A DNA stretch of 64,000 nt from Sinosporangium siamense (GCF_016863435.1 NZ_BOOW01000020.1:351091-415090); one strand, 5' to 3'. Counted from the first letter of the stretch, positions 1-8,441 are shown. The notes: generated by a model not told the origin, from the sequence alone. A program made the numbers and translations.

Positions 1-500
1 TCCCACAGCTCCGGCCCCGTGGAGTGGTAGTGGGAGTTGGGGTTCTCCGCATTGGAATATTGATCGGGTTTCCAGGCGTTCGGGACTTCACGCGCGAGGC
101 GATCGGAAACCGAGTAGTAGGAGTCCGGATGGTCGGGGGAGACAGCGGTGGGGCAGACCACCACGTCCGCCCCATAGGCCCGGAGGACCGAGATCTTGTC
201 CTGCGCCACCTTGTCGGGCACCACGAACAGGCATCGGTAGCCCCGCTCCTGCGCGACCATCGCGAGCCCGATGCCGGTGTTACCGGAGGTCGGCTCGACG
301 ATCGTGCCGCCGGGGCGCAACGCGCCCGACTTCTCCGCCGCATCGATCATGCGTACCGCGATGCGGTCCTTCACCGATCCGCCCGGGTTGAAATATTCAA
401 CCTTCGCTACGACTTGGGCCGGCAGGCCGGCCGTCACCTTGCGCAAGCGGACCAGCGGGGTGTTCCCCATCAACTCAATCAGCGAATCGTAAATGCGCAC
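1..500 (-). CDS. cbs: Cystathionine beta-synthase / cysteine synthase family PLP enzyme (partial, C-terminus outside window)
   Basis: This is the N-terminal part (about 166 residues) of a fold-type II PLP enzyme that condenses serine or O-acetylserine with a thiol in cysteine/homocysteine metabolism. It shows the early GNTPLVRL segment, the PLP-lysine motif GGSVKDR with the catalytic Lys, and the phosphate-binding PTSGNTG loop. The later SYYSVSDRL and WKPDQY segments closely resemble actinobacterial Cbs (Rv1077 type). I chose the GTG at 500 because AAGGTG lies 8 bases upstream and the reading starts with the usual RIYDSL-like helix. The CBS regulatory pair, if present, lies outside the window, so a plain cysteine synthase cannot be excluded. 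It is divergent from the SGNH hydrolase gene. Confidence 0.88.
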   Translation of the reverse strand, partial: MRIYDSLIELMGNTPLVRLRKVTAGLPAQVVAKVEYFNPGGSVKDRIAVRMIDAAEKSGALRPGGTIVEPTSGNTGIGLAMVAQERGYRCLFVVPDKVAQDKISVLRAYGADVVVCPTAVSPDHPDSYYSVSDRLAREVPNAWKPDQYSNAENPNSHYHSTGPELW

Positions 501-634
501 AGCGTGGACACCTTCTTAGAAACCTTGCCGAAGTTTGTCGGCCAGCTCGGGCCGAGCTCCCCAGGGGGTGGAGGGGACTCGGCTACTTTTCACATCAAAC
601 GCTACCGTCGTGACCTGGCAGGGAGGCGCCGCCC

Positions 635-1618
635 TTGATCTGGACGCCAAGTGTGGCGCGGGCCGCACGCCGCATCGCCACCGCCGCCGCTGTCGGCGGG
701 GGCGGGCTGACGGCGCTGGGCATGACGGCCTACGGCCTGTTGATCGCGGAGGCAATGCTCGCCCGCAAGGTCATCGGACGGCCGCACGGCATGAAGGGCC
801 CGAGGGCCGACGGGGTGTACGGCGAGTTCCCCGGAGACCCGGTCAAGCTCGTCATGCTGGGTGATTCCACGTCGGTGGGGCTCGGGATGGACCACCCGGC
901 CAAGACCCCCGGGGTGGTTCTGGCCAAGGGGCTCGCCTCGTTGTCCGAGCGGCCGGTGTCGCTCGTGGTGCTCGGCGAGTCGGGTGCGTCGTCGGTCGAG
1001 CTGGTCGCTCAGGTGGACGCCGCGCTCAGGGAGGAGCCCGACATCGCGGTGATCTTTATCGGGGCCAACGACGTGACGACGCAGAAGATGCCGGCGAGAG
1101 CCGTACGCCATCTCGCGGCGTCGGTGGCGCGGCTCCGCGAGGCGGGGGCGGAGGTCGTGGTGGGCACCTGCCCCGACCTTGGAACGGTCCGGCCGATCGC
1201 CCAGCCGCTGCGCTGGGTCACCCGGCGGTGGAGCCGGCAGCTCGCCGCCGCGCAGACGGTCGCCGTGGTGGAGGCGGGGGGACGTACGGTGGCCTTCGCG
1301 GATGTCCTGGGCCCGGAGTTCGCGACATATCCCCACGTAATGTTCGGACCCGATGGATTTCACCCATCTGACCGAGGTTACCAACGCGCTGCTTACGCGG
1401 TGCTACCGTCTGTATGCGCGGCGTTGGGGTTGTGGCCGCAAACACAACCCGTGCGCAGCGAAGGCTCACAACCGATTCATCTAGCGGCGGCGATGGCCGC
1501 GGAGGAATCCGGCACGGAGGTCACCGCGACCCGGGTCGCCGGTCGAGCGTTCGGCCCCCACGGACGGTGGGCGAAGATGCTCCGCCGGATGCCCTGGTCT
1601 GTGCCTGACAACGCCTAA
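635..1618 (+). CDS. SGNH/GDSL-type hydrolase
   Basis: A 327-residue esterase-like protein of the SGNH fold. Block I is GDSTS with the nucleophile Ser near residue 78. Block III is GAND near 143-146, and block V is DGFHPSD near 240, giving the catalytic Asp and His. A hydrophobic stretch near residues 17-42 may be a signal anchor, so it probably acts at or outside the membrane. Its substrate is unknown. The TTG start at 635 is supported by GGGAGG eight bases upstream. Its stop overlaps an ATG by one base at 1618, but the next gene more likely starts at 1672. An SGNH gene also sits between the thiolase and cbs in mycobacteria. Confidence 0.85.
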   Translation: MIWTPSVARAARRIATAAAVGGGGLTALGMTAYGLLIAEAMLARKVIGRPHGMKGPRADGVYGEFPGDPVKLVMLGDSTSVGLGMDHPAKTPGVVLAKGLASLSERPVSLVVLGESGASSVELVAQVDAALREEPDIAVIFIGANDVTTQKMPARAVRHLAASVARLREAGAEVVVGTCPDLGTVRPIAQPLRWVTRRWSRQLAAAQTVAVVEAGGRTVAFADVLGPEFATYPHVMFGPDGFHPSDRGYQRAAYAVLPSVCAALGLWPQTQPVRSEGSQPIHLAAAMAAEESGTEVTATRVAGRAFGPHGRWAKMLRRMPWSVPDNA

Positions 1619-1671
1619 TGCCGGTCACCCTCCGCGCTCGGGCCGTCACAGCACCCCCAATTTGGAGTGGA

Positions 1672-3018
1672 ATGACCGTGATACGGCCTTATGTGCCTCC
1701 GGCCCTCTCACTCGCCGGTGTCATGCTCCTGGCCGCGTGCGCAGGCAGTGACGCGGCCACTGCCCAGCTTCCCACCTGGACCAACTCCTCGATCAACCCG
1801 GTCAGCCGGGTCGCGGTCGCGGCCGGCACCGCGACCGCAACCTCGATGAGGCCGGACGGCAGCCTGTCGACCGTGGCCCTCGACCTGGCCTCGGGCAAGA
1901 CACTGTGGACCCACCCCGCGACGATGGCCGGGCGGCTCCCCGGCATGGGTGTCCCTGCCCCCGCGATCACCACGGCGGGCTCGAAGGCGGTGATCGCCGC
2001 GATAGACCCCGCCAAGCAGGGCAAGTGGAATGCCACGTTGCACGCCCGCGACGCCCGCACCGGAAGCACGCTGTGGACACGGCCGGTGCACTCGACTTTC
2101 GGGCCCCAGCGCTGCGGGCCCTATTTCTGCGTGTCGGAGCACACGGCGTTGTCCGCCGCGCGAGTGGTGGTGCTCGATCCGGCCACGGGCAAGACGATCT
2201 GGAAGATCCCCGGGGTCGCCGAGGTCGAGTGGTCCGACGCGGGGCGGGTGATCCTGCTGCGGCTCGCCGCCAACCCCGTGCTTGAGTCCTACGAGTTGAA
2301 GACCGGCAAGCTGATCTGGCAGCAGCCCATCGACCAGGCCCTGGGCAAGAACCTCGACCTGTCGGGCGGGTGGGCCTTCGGCGCGACGGGCGACAACCTG
2401 GTCGGTTATCTCGCTCCCTACACCAATCCCCGCACGAAGCGCACATCCGGCTTCGGGCTGTTCTCCGTCAAGCTCGCCGACGGCACGGTCAACTGGATGC
2501 GCCCCTCGGTGGTGCGGGTCTACCCGAGCGGCAGCCCGGCGTTCGCCCCGGTGGTGCGCCCCGTCGACCCGGCGGGCGCCTACGGCGGATTCGCCCGGCT
2601 CGACGCCGACACCGGGCGGGTGATGGGCCAGATCGGCGCGGCCCAGGTGCCGGGTTCGGGCTGGTGGCTGGCCTTCCCGACGGGCATGGAGCGCATGGGC
2701 TTCCTCAAGCACGGGAGCCAGGGCAGCGCTTATGACATGGCGAGCGGCAGGCCCATGCCGGTGAAGGGGCAGCACGGCTGGTCGTTCTGCCAGACCGACC
2801 CCAAGCCGCTGCCGCTGCCGAGGCAGCCGTCCGGTTTCTACTCGGTGGCCGCTCTCTGCGAGTTCGATCTGGCGAGCGGCAAGCGGGTCGCCACCCCGTC
2901 TCCTCCACCCGCGTGGTTCACCGGCAGCCAGGAGGGCTGGCGAATCTGGCGGGACGAGAAGGGCACGCTCCACGGCGTCAAGGACGGCAGCCCCAGCCTC
3001 CCCGGAATGTACGGCTAG
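1672..3018 (+). CDS. PQQ-like beta-propeller lipoprotein
   Basis: A 448-residue secreted lipoprotein. The first 23 residues form a lipoprotein signal with the lipobox LLAAC and Cys23 as the lipid anchor. The rest contains repeated GKxxW segments (for example ASGKTLW, ATGKTIW, KTGKLIW, ADGTVNW), typical of PQQ-like or BamB-like beta-propeller blades, so a scaffolding or binding role at the outer face of the membrane is likely. An in-frame ATG exists at 1618, overlapping the upstream stop. I prefer 1672 because GGAG precedes it and the signal peptide then has normal length. It is probably co-transcribed with the SGNH gene. No enzymatic function can be assigned. Confidence 0.8.
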   Translation: MTVIRPYVPPALSLAGVMLLAACAGSDAATAQLPTWTNSSINPVSRVAVAAGTATATSMRPDGSLSTVALDLASGKTLWTHPATMAGRLPGMGVPAPAITTAGSKAVIAAIDPAKQGKWNATLHARDARTGSTLWTRPVHSTFGPQRCGPYFCVSEHTALSAARVVVLDPATGKTIWKIPGVAEVEWSDAGRVILLRLAANPVLESYELKTGKLIWQQPIDQALGKNLDLSGGWAFGATGDNLVGYLAPYTNPRTKRTSGFGLFSVKLADGTVNWMRPSVVRVYPSGSPAFAPVVRPVDPAGAYGGFARLDADTGRVMGQIGAAQVPGSGWWLAFPTGMERMGFLKHGSQGSAYDMASGRPMPVKGQHGWSFCQTDPKPLPLPRQPSGFYSVAALCEFDLASGKRVATPSPPPAWFTGSQEGWRIWRDEKGTLHGVKDGSPSLPGMYG

Positions 3019-3327
3019 GCCCGGCCATCGTGGGTGTTCCTATGCCGGCGTCCGTCCGGGTGGGCCTCGCCGGCCGTGGGGCTTTGTCAAAATGCGCCAT
3101 GACACGACGGGGCTTTTTCCAAATGACATGACACGCTGCCTTTCCGGCCCCGAGGGGTGAATGCCCGGCTACCCATTGGTAGCCTCGCGATCAGGAACAT
3201 GTGCTCTTCCTCCCCGGCACATCCAGCGGCGTGCACTTCACCCGCCCACTCACCACCACACACCCCGCAATCGGTCGTGCCAGGTGGAGGAAGTGCACTC
3301 CAGGCGACTTTCACCCAGGAGAGCCAC
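3019..3327. other. Intergenic region without a gene
   Basis: Between the propeller lipoprotein and the thiolase gene I see no coding signal, tRNA or clear terminator. The promoter of the thiolase gene is presumably here, but no convincing -35/-10 pair stands out. The last bases carry the AGGAGAG ribosome-binding site of the thiolase. Confidence 0.5.
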
Positions 3328-4551
3328 ATGCCCGAGGCAGTCATCGTCGCGGCGGCGCGGTCACCGATCGGCCGCGCCTTCAAGGGGTCGCTCACCGGCA
3401 TCCGCCCCGACGACCTCACCGCCCAGATGGTCCGGGCGGCCCTCGCCAAGGTCCCTCAGCTAGACCCTGCCGAGATCGACGACCTCATGCTGGGCTGCGG
3501 GTTGCCCGGCGGCGAGCAGGGCTTCAATCTGGCCCGTGTGGTCGCGGTGCTGCTCGGGCTCGACACGGTGCCGGGCGTCACGATCAACCGATACTGCGCC
3601 TCGTCCCTCCAGACCACCCGCATGGCCTATCACGCCATCAAGGCCGGCGAGGGCGACGTGTTCATCTCGGCCGGAGTCGAGGCGGTCACGCGGGCCGAGG
3701 CCCGTGGCCACTCCGATTCGTGGCCGGACACGACCAACCCCGTCTTCGCCGAGGCCGAGGCCCGCACCGCCCTCGGCGCCGAGGGCGGGGGTGACCTCTG
3801 GCACGATCCGCGGGAGGACGGGCTGCTCCCGGATCTCTACATCGCCATGGGCCAGACCGCCGAGAACCTCGCCGCGCTCAGGGGCATCTCCCGCCGCGAA
3901 CAGGACGAGTTCGGCGTGCGTTCCCAGAACCTCGCCGAGAAGGCCCTGGCCAACGGCTTCTGGGAGAACGACATCACCCCGCTCACGTTGCCCGGCGGCA
4001 CCGTCGTCTCCAGGGACGACAGCCCCCGCGCGGGCACGACCTACGAGGTGGTGTCGCAGCTCAAACCGGCTTTCCGCCCCGGTGGCACGGTGACCGCCGG
4101 CAACTGCTGCCCGATCAACGACGGGGCGGCGGCACTCGTCATCATGAGCGACCTCAGAGCCGCCGAGCTCGGCATCACCCCGCTCGCCCGCATCGTGTCG
4201 ACCGGTGTGTCCGCCCTCTCCCCGGAGATCATGGGGCTGGGCCCGGTCGAGGCGTCACGGCGTGCCCTGTCCAGGGCGGGCATGGCCATCGGGGACGTCG
4301 ACCTCGTGGAGATCAACGAGTCGTTCGCCGCCCAGGTCATCCCGTGCTATCAGGAGCTTGGCATCGACATCGAGCGGCTCAACGTCAACGGCGGCGCCAT
4401 CGCCGTCGGCCACCCCTTCGGCATGTCGGGAGCGCGCATGACGTCCACCCTGATCAACAGTTTCGCGTTCCACGACAAGAGCATCGGCCTTGCGGCCATG
4501 TGCGTCGGCGGAGGCCAGGGCATGGCGCTTGTGCTTGAGCGGCTGACCTAG
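3328..4551 (+). CDS. Acetyl-CoA acetyltransferase (thiolase, FadA3-like)
   Basis: A 407-residue thiolase catalysing acyl-CoA plus acetyl-CoA exchange in fatty acid degradation. The nucleophilic Cys is Cys90 in NRYCASS. The GHPFGMSGAR motif with the catalytic His is near 361. The C-terminal CVGGGQG motif with the second Cys starts at 392. Length and order match the family. The reading frame is open upstream to 3157, but ATG 3328 has AGGAGAG five bases before it and the protein then begins with the typical PEAVIVAAARSPIG. It is convergent with the PPOX gene. Degradative versus biosynthetic direction cannot be told from sequence. Confidence 0.92.
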   Translation: MPEAVIVAAARSPIGRAFKGSLTGIRPDDLTAQMVRAALAKVPQLDPAEIDDLMLGCGLPGGEQGFNLARVVAVLLGLDTVPGVTINRYCASSLQTTRMAYHAIKAGEGDVFISAGVEAVTRAEARGHSDSWPDTTNPVFAEAEARTALGAEGGGDLWHDPREDGLLPDLYIAMGQTAENLAALRGISRREQDEFGVRSQNLAEKALANGFWENDITPLTLPGGTVVSRDDSPRAGTTYEVVSQLKPAFRPGGTVTAGNCCPINDGAAALVIMSDLRAAELGITPLARIVSTGVSALSPEIMGLGPVEASRRALSRAGMAIGDVDLVEINESFAAQVIPCYQELGIDIERLNVNGGAIAVGHPFGMSGARMTSTLINSFAFHDKSIGLAAMCVGGGQGMALVLERLT

Positions 4552-4598
4552 GGCTCCTCCGGGCAACCGTTCCAGGCGGCCGTTCCCCGGACGGGCAT

Positions 4599-4621
4599 AC
4601 CCGGGACCACCGGCCCCGGGT
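4599..4621. terminator. GC-rich hairpin between convergent genes
   Basis: A 7-bp perfect inverted repeat, ACCCGGG and CCCGGGT, with a 9-base loop lies 48 bases after the thiolase stop and 21 bases before the end of the convergent PPOX gene. It lacks a T-tract. Two imperfect direct copies of an AACCGTTCCA element flank it (near 4565 and 4622). It may act as a bidirectional terminator; evidence is structural only. Confidence 0.35.
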
Positions 4622-4641
4622 AACCGTTCCACAGGTCCATC

Positions 4642-5052
4642 TCAGCCGAAGACGTCCGGCCCCGCCCGGTCGAGAGTCACCCTGACGATCACACGCCGTT
4701 CGCGTTCCATCGCGGCACGGTAGTCCGCCCAGTCAGGATGTTCGCCGGAGATCCGCCTGTAATACTCGACCAGGTGCTCCATGGCCTCCGGCAGCGGCAC
4801 GATCTCCGCGGTTCCCTCCAGTTGCACCCACGGCCCGAAGAACTTCTCGGTGAACCCGCAGAACACCACCTTGGGATTGTGGCGAATGTTGCGGGTCTTG
4901 ATCGCGGTTTCCCGGGTGCTCACCACGGCATAGCCCTCTTCGTCCATGCCGATGGTCACCGGTGACATCTGCGGCCGTCCATCCGGGTGATAGGTCAACA
5001 TCACCGCCCGGGGATTGCTCCGGACGAACTCGCGTGCCTTGTCTAGTTCCAT
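4642..5052 (-). CDS. PPOX-class F420/FMN-dependent split-barrel protein
   Basis: A 136-residue protein of the pyridoxamine-phosphate-oxidase-like split-barrel family, in actinobacteria often F420- or FMN-dependent. The segment around residues 15-35 (RAVMLTYHPDGRPQMSPV) is the typical first beta hairpin. KTRNIRHNPKVVF corresponds to the cofactor-binding strand-helix, and the C-terminus RVIVRVTLDR is the last strand. ATG 5052 is chosen because family members begin with an ELDKAR-like helix at this point. A GTG at 5073 would add seven residues, and no clear Shine-Dalgarno site precedes either, so a leaderless message is possible. Substrate unknown. Confidence 0.8.
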   Translation of the reverse strand: MELDKAREFVRSNPRAVMLTYHPDGRPQMSPVTIGMDEEGYAVVSTRETAIKTRNIRHNPKVVFCGFTEKFFGPWVQLEGTAEIVPLPEAMEHLVEYYRRISGEHPDWADYRAAMERERRVIVRVTLDRAGPDVFG

Positions 5053-5178
5053 AAAACAATCATGCGCCCACACCGTGTGGTGTGGGCGCTGGGGGGTTCG
5101 GGGACTCTGTGTGTTACCTGGACGTGTGTACCTGGACTGGTTGCGAGGAATCGGCGCTGCGTGGGCCAGGGGTTCGGG

Positions 5179-5412
5179 TTACACGAAGCCCATACGGGTA
5201 CGGCGGCGACGCTCGTGCTCGTGCACGATGGCGGCCGCGTAGCCGTGGGACAGACCGTGCTCGTCGGCGAGCCAGTTGGCTCGTTCACCGCACCGGATGA
5301 AGGACGGGCCGTTGTCCAAGGCTTGGAACCACTCGGGGAGTTCGCGTCCCGTGACCACAGGGACTCGCGCGATCAGTTTGCTCTGCGTCTCCGGTGAGTG
5401 GTTCAACGACAT
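5179..5412 (-). CDS. DUF4287-like small protein
   Basis: A 77-residue protein resembling the DUF4287 family: a short helical region (ETQSKLIARVPVVTGRELPEW), then GERANWLADEHGLSHGYAAAIVHEHERRR. Such domains are found alone or next to transport-associated domains; the function is not known. The start at 5412 has GGAGGT four bases upstream, which is convincing, although the frame is open farther 5'. It is on the same strand as the PPOX gene but 126 bases from it, so joint transcription is uncertain. Confidence 0.6.
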   Translation of the reverse strand: MSLNHSPETQSKLIARVPVVTGRELPEWFQALDNGPSFIRCGERANWLADEHGLSHGYAAAIVHEHERRRRTRMGFV

Positions 5413-5766
5413 GGGCACCTCCACGGACGAAGCTCCTTGGCTCGACACTGCCTCACGATTCCAGGAATGACAAGACCTCAAGGGGCAGCCATTTGCTGAC
5501 GCGGCGTAGATCATCTGGCGTTCTCTCCTGAAAACACCAGGCCTCGCCCACAGAGAAGTGATGTCTCACTCTTGCGAAGATTCGTGGAGAAAATCCCCTA
5601 GAGATGCCTCACCCGATCGGGCCGGTAGCCATTTCGATCACGGTGGAAACCCCGTGGAGACGCCGGAAGGGCCCCGCCGAGGCGGGGCCCTTCCACATGC
5701 CTGTGCGCTGAGCGTCTCCCGGAGAGCGGCCCGGATGTCGACGCCGGTCGCCGCGCGGGTGGGAGA
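5413..5766. other. Intergenic region without a gene
   Basis: No coding sequence is supported here. It holds the promoter area of the DUF4287 gene and, near its right end, the strong hairpin described at 5665-5694. Confidence 0.5.
5665..5694 (-). terminator. Strong hairpin terminator after the Bax-inhibitor-type gene
   Basis: A perfect 13-bp stem (GGAAGGGCCCCGC with its complement) closes a 4-base loop. It lies 73 bases downstream of the stop of the minus-strand membrane gene that ends at 5767. There is no T-tract, as is common for actinobacterial terminators. Confidence 0.7.
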
Positions 5767-6549
5767 CTAGTCGCTGCTCGAGAAGTAGCTGATCAGGCGG
5801 AGGACCTCAAGGTAGATCCAGACCAGGGTCAGCGTGAGGCCGAACGCGCACATCCAGGCATATTTCGCCGGAGCACCGCTCTTGACCGCCTCCTCCGCCT
5901 CGGCGAAGTCGAGGAGCAGGAAGAAGCAGCCGAGCAGGATCATCGCGACGCTGAAGATCCAGCCGAGCGGGTTGTCGGTGCGGATGCCGATGCCACCCGC
6001 CACAAAGAAGCCGACGACCCAGTTGACCAGCATCAGGCCGAGGGCGCCGACCGCGGCGGCCCCGACGAAGCGGACGAGCTTCGGCGTGACCCGCACGATG
6101 CGCAGCGCGTAGACCGCGAGCACACCGGCGAACGCCAGCGCCGTGCCGATCACCGCCTGCAGCACGATGCCGTTGTAGAAACTCTCGAAGGTGCGGCTGA
6201 TGACACCCACGAACACGCCGTAGAACGCGGCGTAACCCAGGACCAGCGGCGGGCTGACCTTCTGCTTAAAGATCACGACGAAGCTGAGCACGATGCCGAT
6301 GATGGCGGACACCACACCGGCCCAGAGCGGGACGTTGAGCACCCACGCCGCCGCACCCGTCACCACGAGGGTGCCGAGGGTCATGAACGAGCGGACCACG
6401 ACGTCGTCGATGGTCATCGTCCGGTAGGTGGGCTGCACATACGACGGCGAGTCGTACATCTCCTGGAGCTGCGCCGAGCTGGGCACCGGGGCGGCGCCCC
6501 CTTGATGGCCGTAGGCCTGTCGCCGGAAAACCGGGTTCTTACTCTCCAT
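5767..6549 (-). CDS. Bax inhibitor-1 / YccA family membrane protein
   Basis: A 260-residue integral membrane protein. After a soluble N-terminus of about 50 residues there are seven hydrophobic segments, as in the bacterial Bax-inhibitor-1-like (YccA/YbhL) superfamily. The conserved end LDFAEAEEAVKSGAPAKYAWMCAFGLTLTLVWIYLE, with acidic residues beside the last helices, is typical of this actinobacterial subfamily. Members may leak calcium or protons or modulate membrane proteases; the role here is unknown. ATG 6549 is preceded by GGAGG with five bases spacing; a GTG at 6561 is possible. A strong hairpin follows the gene. Confidence 0.88.
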   Translation of the reverse strand: MESKNPVFRRQAYGHQGGAAPVPSSAQLQEMYDSPSYVQPTYRTMTIDDVVVRSFMTLGTLVVTGAAAWVLNVPLWAGVVSAIIGIVLSFVVIFKQKVSPPLVLGYAAFYGVFVGVISRTFESFYNGIVLQAVIGTALAFAGVLAVYALRIVRVTPKLVRFVGAAAVGALGLMLVNWVVGFFVAGGIGIRTDNPLGWIFSVAMILLGCFFLLLDFAEAEEAVKSGAPAKYAWMCAFGLTLTLVWIYLEVLRLISYFSSSD

Positions 6550-7105
6550 CGCTGCCTCCACGCTGCGACCTAAACGCGATCAGATTATGGGATCGGGCGT
6601 CACGCGGCCGTCTCACGCTGATATCTATCTTCACCTTGAGCCAGCGAAAGCTTCCCGCGCCCGACCTTCAGAGGCAAGCGATTAGGCATAGCTCTCGCCG
6701 ACATGGCCAACGCATGGCGTCGCTGCGTGGTTCCCGATCGCACCAGCGACTTCTCCGGCCCCACCACCTCAGCCGCGAACGCCGCATCTCCCGCCGTACC
6801 GGTAGGCAGAGGACGCACTCCGCCAACCGCCCGGCTCCGCCGTACCGGCCCTCCGCGCGTGTCCCTTCACGCACCCTGCAACGCTCCCACACCGTTCCAC
6901 TCCCTGCGCCCGCCAACAAGCCTGGAAACGGAAGGCGGGCAGGTTTGGCCGCGTATCAGGACATATGCGCGAGTTACCCGAGGAGAGAGCTGAAAGATAA
7001 CGATTTACAAAACGACCGGGGTCGACCACGAATACACCCCCGCGAATTCGCTCCAGCCCCCCGAGCACCCATCCGCATCGCTTTGTTACCCGCCGCTACA
7101 TGACA
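6550..7105. other. Intergenic region of about 550 bases
   Basis: Several short frames are open on both strands, but none has family resemblance, a good ribosome-binding site or actinobacterial codon bias. I see no mobile element. The region separates the membrane protein gene from the tRNA and its hairpin. Confidence 0.45.
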
Positions 7106-7140
7106 GCGCCCGTGACCGTGTTTTCGCAGGTCACGGGCGC
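7106..7140 (-). terminator. Hairpin downstream of the tRNA
   Basis: A 12-bp perfect inverted repeat (GCGCCCGTGACC and its complement) encloses an 11-base loop containing TTTT. It lies 21 bases beyond the 3' end of the minus-strand tRNA and is probably its terminator. Confidence 0.65.
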
Positions 7141-7161
7141 GTGTACGGACAAGCCGGACGG

Positions 7162-7234
7162 TGCCCCCGGTGGGACTCGAACCCACACGTCAACCCTTTT
7201 AAGGGGTTTGCCTCTGCCATTGGGCTACGGGGGC
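7162..7234 (-). tRNA. Class-I-shaped tRNA with UAA anticodon (nominal Leu, atypical)
   Basis: A 73-base cloverleaf can be folded. The acceptor stem is GCCCCCG with CGGGGGC and discriminator A. The anticodon stem AACCC/GGGTT closes the 7-base loop CTTAAAA, and the T arm is GTGGG-TTCGAGT-CCCAC. Bases 34-36 read TAA, which would decode UUA (Leu). However, the variable region is only 5 bases (GACGT), whereas bacterial tRNA-Leu has a long variable arm. The D arm (GCCC...GAGGC) needs a bulged A or a mismatch. The 3' end is encoded ACC, without CCA. It could be a divergent or pseudo tRNA, or a special tRNA; amino-acid identity is uncertain. Confidence 0.7.
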
Positions 7235-7299
7235 GCCGCAATCATACGTAACTGACCCTCTTACGAGGAGCACAACTTCGCATCATGCGCCACACATGA

Positions 7300-7935
7300 T
7301 CACGAGCCGCGCATCGGGGCGGGCTGTGATGCCTCCGGACGAGTCAGGGCAGGGACGGCAGTGCCTAACCATGCCGGATGGAACGCCCCCGCTTCACTAA
7401 TACGATCGAGGAAAAGTGTGCCGTCGAGATGATCGAGTTGATGTTGCACACAACGCGCCTCAACGGTGTCCGCGTGAACGGTGACGGAGGCGCCGCCGGG
7501 AAGATCCCCCCGGACACTGATCCGCGCGGCGCGTACGGTGCCCCCCGCGAACCCGGGGACGGAGACACACCCCTCGCGGCCCGGCTCCCAGCGGGAGGCG
7601 GCCACCAGACGGGGGTTGAGAAGCACGACCTCACCCGCGCACGAACGGGCGTGGGGGTGGCGGGAGACGTCGAAGGCGATGATCCGCAGCGGCATGCCAA
7701 TCTGGGGGGCGGACAACCCGGTGTACGGCATGAGCCGCCGCAGCGTGGCGAGAAGGTCGGCCACCGCGACCGCCGTGCGGGGGTCGCCGGGATCGGCGGG
7801 GCGGGCCCGCTCGGTGAGCAGAGGATGCGGCACGGTGAGCACCCTGCGCGCGATGCCCTGAGAAACATCGGCGCCCTGGGAAACGCCGGTGCCCTCAGGA
7901 AGATCGCCGCCCTCTGGAACGTCGATGCCGGTCAC
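7300..7935 (-). CDS. Peptide deformylase-like protein with altered active-site motif
   Basis: A 211-residue protein of the deformylase family, which removes formyl from N-terminal Met. Motif 1 is GLSAPQIG (73-80), motif 2 EGCVS (121-125, Cys123 a metal ligand) and motif 3 HQLDH (165-169). Both metal His residues are present, but the catalytic Glu of the usual HExDH is Gln (codon CAA), so classical deformylation may be weak or absent. The first 30 residues are an unusual linker rich in Gly, Val and Asp. The GTG start at 7935 overlaps the stop of the ACT-domain gene (GTGA) and has GGAGG upstream, so the two are translationally coupled. Confidence 0.82.
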   Translation of the reverse strand: MTGIDVPEGGDLPEGTGVSQGADVSQGIARRVLTVPHPLLTERARPADPGDPRTAVAVADLLATLRRLMPYTGLSAPQIGMPLRIIAFDVSRHPHARSCAGEVVLLNPRLVAASRWEPGREGCVSVPGFAGGTVRAARISVRGDLPGGASVTVHADTVEARCVQHQLDHLDGTLFLDRISEAGAFHPAWLGTAVPALTRPEASQPAPMRGS

Positions 7936-8441
7936 ATAACCTCCAGCCGCGCCGGTCGAAAGGCGATCTCCGACCCGAAGCCCGCACCTGTCGCCGTCAG
8001 TCTGCACATCAGGCGGGCTACATCGACATGGCCGGGCAGGCAGACATCGGCCACAAGCGCGTGAGAACGTCCGCTGCGCCCCGCGTTGAACGCGGTGATC
8101 CGGCCGCCGGCGTCGGCGAGCACGGCACTGAGCGCGGCGAGCACACCGGGACGCCCGGGGCCGTGGACGCTGAGCACATATCCGAGGCCCTGGTCCTGCC
8201 CGCCGAGCCGCTCCCCCAGGCCGACGACGGTGGCGACCACTCCCGGCAAGGGCGCCACACGCCGCCGCACCTCCTCGGCGGAGGCGTCGCCGGACACCAG
8301 AAGCACCATGACCGCATATCCCCCGAGCCGCGTCATCGTCGCCTCGCGGATGTCCAGGTCCGCCCCCGCGAGCACACCGCTCACCTCGGGGATCACCTCC
8401 GGCCTGTCGGCCCCCACCACCGTGACAGCGAGCAGCCCCAC
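7932..8441 (-). CDS. Tandem ACT-domain protein (GcvR-like)
   Basis: A 169-residue protein made of two ACT domains. Residues 1-75 contain LLAVTVVGADRPEVIPEVSGVLAGADLDI, and residues 85-160 contain YVLSVHGPGRPGVLAALSAVLADAGGRI. Both are the beta-alpha-beta pattern that binds small ligands such as amino acids. It resembles the GcvR/glycine-cleavage regulatory group, but a DNA-binding domain is absent. GTG 8441 is chosen because it begins directly at the first strand and GGAGG lies about ten bases upstream; the frame is open to 8495. It is the first gene of a two-gene unit with the deformylase-like gene, suggesting amino-acid-responsive control, which is inference. Confidence 0.78.
   Translation of the reverse strand: MGLLAVTVVGADRPEVIPEVSGVLAGADLDIREATMTRLGGYAVMVLLVSGDASAEEVRRRVAPLPGVVATVVGLGERLGGQDQGLGYVLSVHGPGRPGVLAALSAVLADAGGRITAFNAGRSGRSHALVADVCLPGHVDVARLMCRLTATGAGFGSEIAFRPARLEVM

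Noticed and set aside
1708..2973. Long minus-strand open frame opposite the propeller lipoprotein
   Set aside because: The plus strand has a lipobox, propeller repeats and a proper start; the antisense product has no family features.
6703..6993. Plus-strand frame of 96 codons before the tRNA
   Set aside because: Pro/Thr/Arg-rich composition, no similarity and no start signal.
7162..7234. Identification of the UAA tRNA as bldA
   Set aside because: bldA is a class II tRNA-Leu with a long variable arm; this one has a 5-base variable region.
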